Positions 1 through 7,991 are shown, counted from the stretch's first letter. The stretch: 64,000 bases of DNA from DASQZT01 sp963728965 (GCA_963728965.1 CAVSMH010000012.1:496001-560000); one strand, 5' to 3'. Program-made: numbers and translations. The notes: a model not told the origin generated them from the sequence alone.

Positions 1-1189
1 GCAGCCGGATCGTGGCGGCCACTTCGGCCCCTATGGCGGACGTTACGTTCCCGAAGTGCTGATGGCGCCCGTGGAGGAACTGGAAACGGCATACCTGGCG
101 GCGCGCGACGATCCCGCATTCCGGCGCGAGCTGGATGAGCTGCTGCATACGTATGCCGGGCGCCCGACACCGCTCTATTACGCGCGGCGGCTTTCGGACC
201 AGCTCGGCGGCGCGCGCATCTGGTTGAAGCGCGAAGACCTGCTGCACACAGGGGCGCACAAGATCAACAACTGTCTGGGCCAGGCGCTGGTGGCGCGACG
301 GATGGGAAAGCGGCGCATCGTGGCCGAGACCGGGGCCGGGCAGCACGGTGTGGCCACCGCTACGGTGTGCGCCCTGATGGGCTTCGATTGCGTAGTCTAC
401 ATGGGCGAGGAAGACATGCGCCGGCAGCGGCTCAACGTGTTCCGCATGCGGCTGCTGGGCGCGAAGGTGATCAGCGTACAGAGCGGGAGCCGCACGTTGA
501 AAGACGCGATCAGCGAGGCCATGCGGGATTGGGTCGCCAACGTCGCCGATACGCACTACCTGCTAGGCTCGGCGTTGGGCGCCCATCCGTATCCCATGAT
601 GGTGCGCGACTTTCAGAAGGTGATCGGCGAAGAGGCGCGGCGGCAGGTAATGGAAGCGGAAGGCCGCCTGCCGGACGCGGTGATCGCCTGCGTGGGAGGC
701 GGCTCGAATGCCATTGGTATCTTCCATGCATTTCTGCCGGACACCGGCGTGCAACTGGTGGGCGTGGAGGCCGGCGGAAGCGGCCAGAGCCTGGGCGAGC
801 ACGCGGCGCGCTACCGCGGCGGCGCTCCCGGGGTGTTGCATGGCGCCTACAGCTTCGTGCTTCAGGACGAGCACGGGCAGATCGCGCTGACCCACTCGGT
901 TTCCGCCGGGCTCGACTACGCGATGATCGGCCCGGAGCACGCCTGGCTGCACGATCAGCACCGCGCCGAGTACACGGCTGCGTCCGATGCCGAGGCTCTC
1001 GATGCCGCGCGGCTGCTGTCGCGCACCGAGGGCATCATCCCCGCGCTCGAATCGGCTCACGCCGTGGCGGAGGCGGTGAAGCGCGCGCCGGCGGCGAAGG
1101 ACCGGATCTTCATCATCAACATCTCGGGGCGCGGCGATAAGGACATCGATATTTATCGGGAGAATCTCAAGGAAATCGACGGGCAATGA
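1..1189 (+). CDS. trpB: Tryptophan synthase beta chain, 5' end outside window
   Basis: PLP enzyme that condenses indole with L-serine in the last step of tryptophan synthesis; cytoplasmic, normally an alpha2-beta2 complex with TrpA. The frame is already open at base 2 and reads GHFGPYGGRYVPEVL, the conserved TrpB N-terminus, so the gene starts left of the window and the GTG at 56 is not its start. The Schiff-base lysine is in HKINN (codon 260-262), and the phosphate-binding loop GGGSNAIG follows. The C-terminus is complete. The stop overlaps the trpA start as ATGA (1186-1189), so the two genes are probably translationally coupled. Identification is secure; only the first residues are missing. 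Confidence 0.97.
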   Translation, partial: QPDRGGHFGPYGGRYVPEVLMAPVEELETAYLAARDDPAFRRELDELLHTYAGRPTPLYYARRLSDQLGGARIWLKREDLLHTGAHKINNCLGQALVARRMGKRRIVAETGAGQHGVATATVCALMGFDCVVYMGEEDMRRQRLNVFRMRLLGAKVISVQSGSRTLKDAISEAMRDWVANVADTHYLLGSALGAHPYPMMVRDFQKVIGEEARRQVMEAEGRLPDAVIACVGGGSNAIGIFHAFLPDTGVQLVGVEAGGSGQSLGEHAARYRGGAPGVLHGAYSFVLQDEHGQIALTHSVSAGLDYAMIGPEHAWLHDQHRAEYTAASDAEALDAARLLSRTEGIIPALESAHAVAEAVKRAPAAKDRIFIINISGRGDKDIDIYRENLKEIDGQ

Positions 1190-1989
1190 CGCGCATCGGC
1201 AAGCTCTTCGACTGTCTGAAACGAGACGGGCGGAAAGGATTGATCGCCTATATCACGGCCGGAGACCCTTCGCCCGAGCGCACTCCCGCGCTGGTCGAAG
1301 CGCTGATTCGCGGCGGCGCGGACCTGATCGAGCTGGGCGTGCCCTTTTCGGACCCCATTACGGATGGTCCGGTCATTCAGCGGGGCGGCGCGCGCGCGTT
1401 GCAGGCCGGAACCACGCTGGCGGTGGTGCTCGAAATCGCCGCCCAGATTCGCCGGCGGTCGGAGGTGCCTCTGCTGCTGTTCACCTACCTGAACCCGGTG
1501 TTGCGCTACGGGCTGGAGCGCCTCGCGGCGGACGCGGCCGCATGCGGTATCGACGGCTGCCTGCTCACTGATGCTTCCGTGGAAGAGGCCCACGAATACA
1601 TCGACGCGATGCACCGTCACGGGCTCGACACCGTCTTCCTCGCCGCACCCACCAGCACCGAACGGCGGCTGAAACTGGTGGCGCGCTATTCTACCGGGTT
1701 CGTGTACCTGGCTTCGCGCACGGGCGTGACCGGCGAACGGGAAACGCTCTCGACTGCGGTGGCGCCGCTGGTGCGGGCCGTGCGCGCGATCAGCGATCTG
1801 CCGCTGGCCGTGGGATTCGGCATTTCGCGCCCCGAACACGTGGCGGAATTGGGACGGCAGGTGGAAGCGGTGGTGGTCGGCAGCGCGTTCGTGCGGCTGA
1901 TTGAGCGCAACCTGGACAATGCGTCGTTGGAAATCCAGCTCGAATCCTTCGCCCGCGAGCTGAAGCACGGCTTCGGAGCGCCGGCATGA
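1186..1989 (+). CDS. trpA: Tryptophan synthase alpha chain
   Basis: Cleaves indole-3-glycerol phosphate to indole and glyceraldehyde 3-phosphate, passing indole to TrpB through the complex tunnel. The 267-residue product has the normal family length and is a TIM barrel. The two catalytic acids sit at the same numbers as in the E. coli enzyme: Glu49 in LIELGVPFSDP and Asp60 in ITDGPVIQ. It overlaps trpB upstream by ATGA and the chorismate mutase gene downstream by ATGA (1986-1989), placing it inside a tightly coupled aromatic amino acid operon. Confidence 0.97.
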   Translation: MTRIGKLFDCLKRDGRKGLIAYITAGDPSPERTPALVEALIRGGADLIELGVPFSDPITDGPVIQRGGARALQAGTTLAVVLEIAAQIRRRSEVPLLLFTYLNPVLRYGLERLAADAAACGIDGCLLTDASVEEAHEYIDAMHRHGLDTVFLAAPTSTERRLKLVARYSTGFVYLASRTGVTGERETLSTAVAPLVRAVRAISDLPLAVGFGISRPEHVAELGRQVEAVVVGSAFVRLIERNLDNASLEIQLESFARELKHGFGAPA

Positions 1990-2288
1990 CGCAAGACGAG
2001 GCGCGCACCCGGCTGGAAGAGTGCCGGGTGCTCATCGACGCGGTGGACCGCCGCATCGTGTCGCTGCTCAACGAGCGCACCCGCGTGGTTCACGAGATCG
2101 GCCGGGTGAAGCGCGAGGCCAGGCTGCCGATTTACGAGCCAAAGCGCGAAGACCAGGTGTTCGCCAATGTGACCGGCTGCAACGGCGGCCCCATCACACC
2201 CGAAGCCGTCCGGCGGATTTTCGAGCGCATCATCGACGAAATGCGCACCATTCAAAAGCTGCGCATGATTTCCGATGGAGACAAATAG
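1986..2288 (+). CDS. Chorismate mutase, AroQ type
   Basis: Small all-helical chorismate mutase of 100 residues that turns chorismate into prephenate for phenylalanine and tyrosine. The long first helix has the expected pattern (IDAVDRRIVSLLNERTRVV, then GRVKR), and the second conserved block holds PIYEPKREDQV. It is a stand-alone AroQ domain, not fused to prephenate dehydratase or dehydrogenase. It sits between trpA (ATGA overlap) and the DAHP synthase gene, which begins on the base after its stop. A stand-alone mutase beside DAHP synthase resembles systems in which the two proteins form a regulated complex (for example in Mycobacterium); that partnership is inference here. Confidence 0.92.
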   Translation: MTQDEARTRLEECRVLIDAVDRRIVSLLNERTRVVHEIGRVKREARLPIYEPKREDQVFANVTGCNGGPITPEAVRRIFERIIDEMRTIQKLRMISDGDK

Positions 2289-3302
2289 ATGTTGGTAGTA
2301 ATGCAGCAGGGGGCCACCGAGCCGCAGATTCAGGCGGTGATCGACCGCCTGGTGGAACTGGGTTTCGATGTTCACCGGTCCACCGGCATGGTCCATACCG
2401 TGCTCGGCGGAGTAGGCGGCAATCCCGAATTCGACCTCGGCATTTTCGAAGTCATGGAGGGTGTCAAGGAAGCCCACCGCATCATGTCGCCGTACAAGCT
2501 CGCCAGCCGCAGCTTCCGGCCGGCGGGCACGGTGGTCCGCATCGGCGATGTCGATATCGGCGGCGAGCGGGTGGTGGTCATGGCCGGTCCGTGCAGCGTG
2601 GAAAGCCGCGACCAGATCGAGCGCTCGGCGGAGATCGTGGCCCGGGCCGGAGCGCGGGTGGTGCGCGGCGGGGCCTTCAAGCCGCGCAGTTCGCCCTACA
2701 GCTTTCAGGGGATGGGCGAAGACGGGCTGCGGCTGTTGCGCGAGGCCGCCGACCATAACGGGCTGCTGGTGGTGAGCGAGGTCATGGACAGTACGCAGAT
2801 TCCGCTGGTGGCGGCTTACGCCGACATCCTGCAAATCGGCGCGCGCAACATGCAGAATTTCAATCTCCTGCGCGAAGTGGGAAAGCAGACCCGGCCGGTA
2901 CTGTTGAAGCGCGGGATTTCGGCCACCATCGAAGAGCTCCTGCTTTCGGCCGAGTATATTCTGGCCAGCGGCAACTACGACGTGATCCTGTGCGAACGCG
3001 GCATCCGCACCTTCGAAACCTACACCCGGAACACCCTGGACATTTCGGCGGTCCCGGTGGTGAAGAAGCTCTCGCACCTGCCCATCGTAGCGGACCCTTC
3101 GCACGGAACCGGGCGCCGCGACAAGGTGGTGCCCATGGCCCGGGCGGCGGTGGCGGCGGGCGCCGATGGGCTGCTCGTCGAAGTCCATCCCGATCCGGAC
3201 CACGCGTTGAGCGACGGCGCGCAATCGCTGCGGCCGGAGCAGTTCCAGGAGCTGATGCGGCAGTTGCGCATCATTGCGCCGGCGGTGGAGCGCTCGATCT
3301 GA
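2289..3302 (+). CDS. aroF: 3-deoxy-7-phosphoheptulonate (DAHP) synthase, type I-beta
   Basis: First enzyme of the shikimate pathway, joining phosphoenolpyruvate and erythrose 4-phosphate. Residues 1 to about 70 form the ferredoxin-like regulatory domain of Thermotoga-type enzymes (MLVVMQQGATEPQIQAVIDR and following), which mediates feedback control in that group. The TIM barrel follows with VVMAGPCSVES, GGAFKPRSSPYSFQG, LLKRG and DPSHGTGRRD. The length of 337 residues fits the fused regulatory plus catalytic form. The ATG directly follows the TAG of the chorismate mutase gene (2286-2288). Which aromatic amino acid inhibits it cannot be told from sequence. Confidence 0.96.
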   Translation: MLVVMQQGATEPQIQAVIDRLVELGFDVHRSTGMVHTVLGGVGGNPEFDLGIFEVMEGVKEAHRIMSPYKLASRSFRPAGTVVRIGDVDIGGERVVVMAGPCSVESRDQIERSAEIVARAGARVVRGGAFKPRSSPYSFQGMGEDGLRLLREAADHNGLLVVSEVMDSTQIPLVAAYADILQIGARNMQNFNLLREVGKQTRPVLLKRGISATIEELLLSAEYILASGNYDVILCERGIRTFETYTRNTLDISAVPVVKKLSHLPIVADPSHGTGRRDKVVPMARAAVAAGADGLLVEVHPDPDHALSDGAQSLRPEQFQELMRQLRIIAPAVERSI

Positions 3303-3303
3303 A

Positions 3304-4143
3304 ATGAACAACGTCGCGATCGTCGGCACGGGGCTGATCGGCGCCTCCTTCGGTCTGGCTTTGCGGAAGGCCGGGTTCGACGGCGCGATTGTGGGTGTGA
3401 GCTCGGAGCAGGCCATCGCCGATGCCGTCGCGACGGGCGCCATCGACCGGGGGGCTGCGTTGGGCGAGGCCGTGGGCGCCGCCGGGCTGGTGTTTCTTTC
3501 GCAGCCCATCGGCCGCATCCTGGATACGATCCGACACCTGGACCCGCTGGTGCGGCCGGGCGCGCTGGTAACCGATGCGGGCAGCACCAAGTGCGAGATC
3601 GTAGACACCGCGCGGCAACATCTCACGCGATGCCAGTTCCTGGGCGGGCATCCCATGGCCGGCAAGGAAAAGCGCGGCGCTGCCGCGGCCGACGGCGCGC
3701 TCTTTGCCGGGCGCACCTGGGTATTGACGCCGGACGAACCCGCGGAGCTGGCGACCGACGCCGCGCGCGGTTTTCGCGGTTGGCTGGACCGGATCGGCGC
3801 GCGCGTTGCCGTGCTCGATGCCGACGAGCACGATCGTGTCGTGGCGTTCACGTCGCATGTTCCGCAGTTGGCATCTACCGCGCTGGCCGCCGCTATCGCG
3901 GACCGCCTGGATGCGGAGCGCTTGATGGTGGCCGGCACCGGCCTGGAAGATATGACCCGGCTTGCGCTCAGCTCCTACGACCTGTGGCGCGATATCGTGG
4001 CCACCAACGCCGAACATATCGAGCGAACCTTGTCGATTTATATTCAGAAGCTGGAGCACATGCGCGAGAATCTTCGCACGCGGCAGCTCCAAGAGGAGTT
4101 TGATCGCGGCGCCGCCCTGGCGGGACGCCTGCGGGCCAGATGA
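3304..4143 (+). CDS. tyrA: Prephenate dehydrogenase
   Basis: Oxidatively decarboxylates prephenate to 4-hydroxyphenylpyruvate for tyrosine synthesis. The 279-residue protein begins with a Rossmann motif (VAIVGTGLIGASFGLALRKAG spans residues 4 to 24), and the prephenate-binding region holds the motif GGHPMAGKE. I start it at ATG 3304, one base after the aroF stop, because the dinucleotide-binding strand normally begins within the first few residues; a start 30 bases upstream would only add a charged tail. It is the last gene of the trp/aro operon. No ACT domain is present, so direct allosteric control by an amino acid is not evident. Confidence 0.95.
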   Translation: MNNVAIVGTGLIGASFGLALRKAGFDGAIVGVSSEQAIADAVATGAIDRGAALGEAVGAAGLVFLSQPIGRILDTIRHLDPLVRPGALVTDAGSTKCEIVDTARQHLTRCQFLGGHPMAGKEKRGAAAADGALFAGRTWVLTPDEPAELATDAARGFRGWLDRIGARVAVLDADEHDRVVAFTSHVPQLASTALAAAIADRLDAERLMVAGTGLEDMTRLALSSYDLWRDIVATNAEHIERTLSIYIQKLEHMRENLRTRQLQEEFDRGAALAGRLRAR

Positions 4144-4320
4144 ACTCGTGGCACCGACGTTCGTGTCTGCTGCGCAGAATCGTCTCGGCGCGTTTCGCCA
4201 CCAATCCCGCGGGCCGGGGGGCCGGGACTGGCGCCGCCCCGCCGGCTGAAGTACCGGCATCGCACACATGCATTTCTACATCACACTCGCAGGTTGTTTT
4301 TGGGATACACTACGCATGAG
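4144..4320 (+). other. Intergenic stretch after the aromatic operon
   Basis: No convincing coding sequence. A weak -10-like TACACT lies at 4306-4311 just before the hairpin-rich leader, but there is no good -35 box at the usual distance. Read-through from tyrA is possible. Confidence 0.4.
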
Positions 4321-4439
4321 GCTAGTAGGCCGAATCGGCACCGCCACGGGCATGAGGCCCGGCGGTGAAACGCGGCCTTCCAGGCGAGGCGGACCGTCAG
4401 GCTCGCCCCACCCGGATGCCGGGGTTTAAGGAATTTTAA
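4321..4439 (+). promoter_or_regulatory. Candidate structured 5' leader of the NYN/OST-HTH gene
   Basis: Four hairpins can be drawn one after another directly before the start codon. They are GCCG-AAT-CGGC at 4329-4339; CACCGCC...GGCGGTG at 4339-4367 with an inner GGGC-ATGAG-GCCC; GGCGAG...CTCGCC at 4383-4407; and CCCGG-ATG-CCGGG at 4411-4423. The last is followed by TTTAAGGAATTTTAA and the ATG at 4440, so it lies just ahead of the probable ribosome site AAGGAA. I could not match it to a riboswitch class I know. Some pairing is expected by chance in GC-rich DNA, but perfect nested stems in succession argue for a folded leader. Confidence 0.5.
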
Positions 4440-5777
4440 ATGGAACAGAAGCTCAAGATCGCCGTGTTCATCGATTTTGACAATATCGAAATCGGCGTGA
4501 AGTCCACACTGCATCGCGAATTCGACGTGGCCGCCGTGCTGGACGCGCTGAAAGAACGAGGCGAGATCGTTACCAAGTTTGCGTACGCAAACTGGGGCAG
4601 GCAGGAATCCGCGACGCGCGCGCTCAGCGAGCACGCCGTGCAGATGGTGCAGCGCGACCCGTCCCCGCGAGGCGACAAGAACGGCGCCGACATCAACCTG
4701 GCGCTGGATGCGCTGGAGATGGCCTTCACCCACGACCACATCAACGCCTTTGCGATCGTCAGCGGCGACAGTGACTTTATCGCATTGGTCAACAAGCTGA
4801 AGCAGTACGACAAGCGGATCTTCGTGGTGGGCGGGCGCGCTTTCACCAGCACCATCCTCCAGAAGAACTGCCATGAATTCGTAGCATACGAATCGCTGAT
4901 CGACGAGCCTAAGTCGCGGTTCTCACAGCAACCGGACCGGCAGCAGCCGGAGCGGCCGCCCGAGCGCCAGCCGGAGCGGCAACAGGAAAGGCAACAGGAG
5001 CGCCAGCAGCAGCAGCAGCAGCGGCAGCCGCAGAAGCGCACGCCGCTCGACCTGGCGCAGGCCATGCCCCTGGTGGAGCGGGCCCTGGGAGTTCTGGAAC
5101 GCCGCGAAGTGCGGCCGCAGCTCGGGCTGCTGAAATCGACCATGCTCCAGCTCGATTCCACGTTCAACGAGAAGGCCTACGGCGCCAGCTCGTTCACCGA
5201 CTTCGTGGAGAAGTTGCAGAAGGCGGACTTCGTGGAAGTAACCGGCGGCGAGGGACGCTACATGATCCGCATGAAAGGCGGAGCCATCCCGGAGAAGCCG
5301 ACCGCGCGACCGGAACAGGCAATTCCACTGCTGCGGGATGTGCTCGAGACGCATCGCCTGGACATCGACAATGGCGCCAGCGCCGACGATCTGGCGGAGT
5401 GGGTGAAGGCTGATGCCCCCAGCTTCGACTGGCGCGAGTACGGCTTCCAGGAGTTCACCGAATTACTGAATTATGCCCAGGATAAGGGGCTGACGCGCAT
5501 CGTCGCGGACGAGGACCGAGGGCTCATCGTGTATTTGGGCGCGGAATTCCATCCGCCGGCGCCGCCACCCGAGCCCGAGCCGCAGGCCGTCGTCGAAGAA
5601 GAAGAAGACGAGCCGCAGCCGCTCGTGCCGGGCCAGCCCACGGCTACCGGCGAGATTCCGATTCCGGAACCGCCTCCCAAGCCGCAGCGCCGCCCCAGGG
5701 CTCCCCGCAAAACCACCTCCGGCGAAGGCGGGCAGAAAAAACGACCTTCACGGCCGCGGAAAAAACAGCCGGTATAG
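4440..5777 (+). CDS. NYN (LabA/DUF88-like) domain protein with two OST-HTH-type domains
   Basis: Predicted RNA-processing nuclease. Residues 1-155 are an NYN/PIN-fold domain with the acidic metal-site pattern intact: FIDFDN (Asp12, Asp14), NGADINLALD (Asp84, Asp90) and SGDSDF (Asp110, Asp112). Residues 160-200 are a Gln/Arg/Pro linker of repeated PER and QQER units. Two winged-helix-like segments follow, about 203-278 and 290-370, resembling OST-HTH/LOTUS RNA-binding domains; each contains an SF-TDF or QEF-TEL block. The tail (372-445) is acidic and proline-rich, then strongly basic. NYN plus OST-HTH is a known bacterial architecture of largely unknown substrate. No toxin or antitoxin partner is adjacent. 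The domain calls are confident, the cellular role is not. Confidence 0.85.
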   Translation: MEQKLKIAVFIDFDNIEIGVKSTLHREFDVAAVLDALKERGEIVTKFAYANWGRQESATRALSEHAVQMVQRDPSPRGDKNGADINLALDALEMAFTHDHINAFAIVSGDSDFIALVNKLKQYDKRIFVVGGRAFTSTILQKNCHEFVAYESLIDEPKSRFSQQPDRQQPERPPERQPERQQERQQERQQQQQQRQPQKRTPLDLAQAMPLVERALGVLERREVRPQLGLLKSTMLQLDSTFNEKAYGASSFTDFVEKLQKADFVEVTGGEGRYMIRMKGGAIPEKPTARPEQAIPLLRDVLETHRLDIDNGASADDLAEWVKADAPSFDWREYGFQEFTELLNYAQDKGLTRIVADEDRGLIVYLGAEFHPPAPPPEPEPQAVVEEEEDEPQPLVPGQPTATGEIPIPEPPPKPQRRPRAPRKTTSGEGGQKKRPSRPRKKQPV

Positions 5778-5833
5778 CGCCGGGGCCGCGGCGGAAGCTT
5801 TCAGGGGCGCAAATGCCCGTAGTCCTGAGGTGA

Positions 5834-6370
5834 ATGATGCGTGTACTGAATCTGGCCGGCGTGCTGTTCGCGACACTGGCGGTGGCGCAGGAGCGGCCGG
5901 CACTCCACCTCGATGTGCCTTTCGTGCCCAGCCCCAACGCGGTGGTCGAGGGCATGCTCAAGCTCGCGCAAGTGAACAGCACCGATACGGTCTACGATCT
6001 CGGCTGCGGCGACGGTCGTATCGTGATCATGGCAGCCACGAACTACAAAGCCCACGGCGTCGGCGTGGACATCGATCCCGCGAGGATTCAAGAGGCCCGC
6101 CGGAATGCCCAAAACGCGGGCGTCGAAAACCTGGTGAGGTTCGAACAAAACGACCTTTTTAAAGTTGATATCCGCAAAGCGACGGTGGTCACGCTGTACC
6201 TGCTGCCCAACGTGAACCAAAAGCTGAAGCCCAAGCTCTTGAACGAACTCAGGCCGGGAAGCCGCATCGTGTCCCACAGTTTCGATATGGGGGAATGGAA
6301 ACCGGATCGCGAAGAAACAATCGACGGACGCTACATTTATTTGTGGACCGTTCCGGAAAAGAAAAGGTAA
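5834..6370 (+). CDS. Class I SAM-dependent methyltransferase with signal peptide
   Basis: Compact Rossmann methyltransferase of 178 residues. The SAM loop is VYDLGCGDGRIVI, the ribose-binding acid is in VGVDIDP, and later blocks are NDLF, VVTLYLLP and SHSFDMG. This pattern belongs to a widespread group of small bacterial methyltransferases related to the FAM173/ATPSCKMT lysine methyltransferases. Residues 1-18 form a hydrophobic leader ending in AVAQ, which looks like a cleavable signal peptide, so the enzyme may be exported or tethered at the envelope even though SAM is cytoplasmic. GAGGTG lies before ATG 5834; a second ATG follows at once. The substrate is unknown. Confidence 0.85.
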   Translation: MMRVLNLAGVLFATLAVAQERPALHLDVPFVPSPNAVVEGMLKLAQVNSTDTVYDLGCGDGRIVIMAATNYKAHGVGVDIDPARIQEARRNAQNAGVENLVRFEQNDLFKVDIRKATVVTLYLLPNVNQKLKPKLLNELRPGSRIVSHSFDMGEWKPDREETIDGRYIYLWTVPEKKR

Positions 6371-6821
6371 CGTCCCCTAACCCTAACCGCCCCAACGGCG
6401 TCCTCGGCGTCCGTAGGTGGCGGCGTGGTAAATGACTACAAAAAGCACTCCAATCAGAATCAGCACTAAGAGGGGATTCATCGGGCTCCGTCCACAATCT
6501 TATGCCATCCGTATGACGATTTGGTGAATAGTCGAGTGAAATGGGATTTACCCGGCGAAGAGACGGAGGGTCCGGGAACTCCCGTCGCCAAAAAGACATT
6601 GCGCACCATCACGTTTCGTCTCCTTTTCGCAAAGCTCGCAGGTCGGTGCCCAGCGCCTGGCATTTCTTCTAGAGATGGCTGCGTTCGGGTTGGGCCATCC
6701 GCGTCGCGGTGCGGGCCACCCGCCGTAACGCCATCGACTCATGTCGTGCGAGCCGGAACCCGCCTGCGAGCGACGCCAGGGTGTTTGCGTCATCATCGAA
6801 GGTCAAAAGGTGTGCCAATGT
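6371..6821. other. Intergenic region holding only very small candidate genes
   Basis: About 450 bases between two convergent genes. The best candidate is the 32-residue membrane peptide at 6383-6481 on the minus strand. A 44-codon frame from GTG 6612 to 6478 ends in an ATGA overlap with that peptide and has AGGAGA seven bases before its GTG, but its sequence resembles no family I know. The rest shows no recognisable gene or RNA. Confidence 0.4.
6383..6481 (-). CDS. Tiny single-pass membrane protein (32 residues)
   Basis: ATG at 6481 with GGAG four bases upstream; stop TAG at 6383-6385. Residues 4-20 are almost entirely Leu, Val and Ile, giving one membrane helix, followed by a short Arg/Gly-rich tail ending RRGRRWGG. 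This hydrophobic-then-basic layout suggests an N-out, C-in membrane peptide. I recognise no family; it is only loosely similar in style to DUF3309-type peptides. The real ribosome site and the strongly non-random hydrophobic run support it. Confidence 0.5.
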   Translation of the reverse strand: MNPLLVLILIGVLFVVIYHAATYGRRGRRWGG

Positions 6822-7991
6822 TCAGAACCGGAGCTCGGCCGAAGTGAAATGCAACTCGCGATCGAGGATCATCTCGACAATGGTGCCACGCGGAAGCGAG
6901 GCGTCTGGTCCGCGTTTCCCGAAAATCGTAGCCAGGCCTGCCGCAGCGCCTGCGGCGGCGCCCACTCCCAGACCTGTCACGGTGTGGCCCGACGCCGCTC
7001 CGGCGATGCCGCCGATGGAAGCACCAATGCCGGTCCCCTGCGCCACCGTCCGCGCATCGCCGGCCTTGTCGCGCTCTCCGGTGACTTTGCCCTCTTTCCG
7101 GTCCACCTGCCCTTCGGCGGCATCGGCCGAGCCCAGCCGCGAGCGGAAATCACGCGTTATGCCGTTGGGGAGAATGAGCGTATCGAAACGGATGTAGAGC
7201 TCGCCTTTGCCCTTGCCGTGGCCCGCCCGCTTGCTTTGTGTGACGGTTCCGTTCACGAAGCTGCCGCGCGGGATTACGATCCTGCCCTCCATGGCCACCG
7301 GCTCGACGGTTTCCAGATAAATGCGGTCGCCGTCGCGCGAGTGCTTGGTATCGACCGTATTGCGAAGCGCCAGCGGTATGCGGGTCCCGGGCTGAATGAT
7401 AAATTCCACCGGAGCGGAGGCCGCCGGCTGCCTGACGAGCGCCGGTTCCGGTGCCGCGGGCGCGGGCTGGGACACCGCAGGTGAGGCGGCTGCCGCCGTG
7501 GACGGTTCGGCGGATGTGTACCGCCCTTCCCGGCGATAAATGAGGGCGCCTTCGATCTCCCCACTTCGCTCGACCACCTGCCGCGTGATGGTCAGTACCG
7601 CATGGTCCGCCGACAGCCTCCAGCGGTCCATCACGGTGTAGGTCCGCGGACCCGAGACGATAGTGTTGATCAGCAGGGCCGCTCCCTCCCACTTGACGAC
7701 GCTGCTGCGGGTCTCTTCCTCATGGCGATAACGGGTTTCGGCGCCATCCAACAAGTAGGTCCAACGTCCCTGCGACCCATTGGCACTTACCGAGGAGCAT
7801 TGGATGGAGGAGTCGTGCTGGGCAATACTCAGCTTTTCCTCGGGCTGGCCCGGCAGCCCATGTAAGCGGCTGGCCCGCTCGTCCAGAGCCCACTTACCGG
7901 AAAAATCGCGGTCGGAATCGATCGCGGCTAAGGGTGCGGCCAGGATGAGAATCAGAAAAACGCAAGTTAGGACAGGCGCAGTCCGTAACAT
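6822..7991 (-). CDS. Secreted protein with glycine-zipper domain, function unknown
   Basis: 389 residues with a signal peptide ending near LAAIDS. The first half (about 25-155) is a beta-rich region of unknown fold containing FSGKWALDERAS. A proline/alanine linker follows (160-200). The second half begins PGTRIPLALRNTVDTKHSRD, similar in style to a VirB10/TrbI-like beta domain, and ends in a glycine zipper (about 330-365, GIGASIGGIAGAASG and following), a membrane-embedding motif common in envelope proteins. The same C-terminal layout recurs in the lipoprotein at 13665-14564, so the two are distant paralogs. It is convergent with the methyltransferase gene. An envelope location is likely; no enzymatic residues are evident. 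Confidence 0.75.
   Translation of the reverse strand: MLRTAPVLTCVFLILILAAPLAAIDSDRDFSGKWALDERASRLHGLPGQPEEKLSIAQHDSSIQCSSVSANGSQGRWTYLLDGAETRYRHEEETRSSVVKWEGAALLINTIVSGPRTYTVMDRWRLSADHAVLTITRQVVERSGEIEGALIYRREGRYTSAEPSTAAAASPAVSQPAPAAPEPALVRQPAASAPVEFIIQPGTRIPLALRNTVDTKHSRDGDRIYLETVEPVAMEGRIVIPRGSFVNGTVTQSKRAGHGKGKGELYIRFDTLILPNGITRDFRSRLGSADAAEGQVDRKEGKVTGERDKAGDARTVAQGTGIGASIGGIAGAASGHTVTGLGVGAAAGAAAGLATIFGKRGPDASLPRGTIVEMILDRELHFTSAELRF

Noticed and set aside
1686..3938. A 750-codon minus-strand open frame across trpA, chorismate mutase, aroF and tyrA
   Set aside because: It runs antisense to four well-recognised genes and shows no family motif; it arises from the GC bias of third codon positions.
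6548..6796. An 82-codon minus-strand frame containing a CELC motif
   Set aside because: No ribosome site, only one Cys pair, and the rest is Arg/Trp-rich shadow-like sequence.
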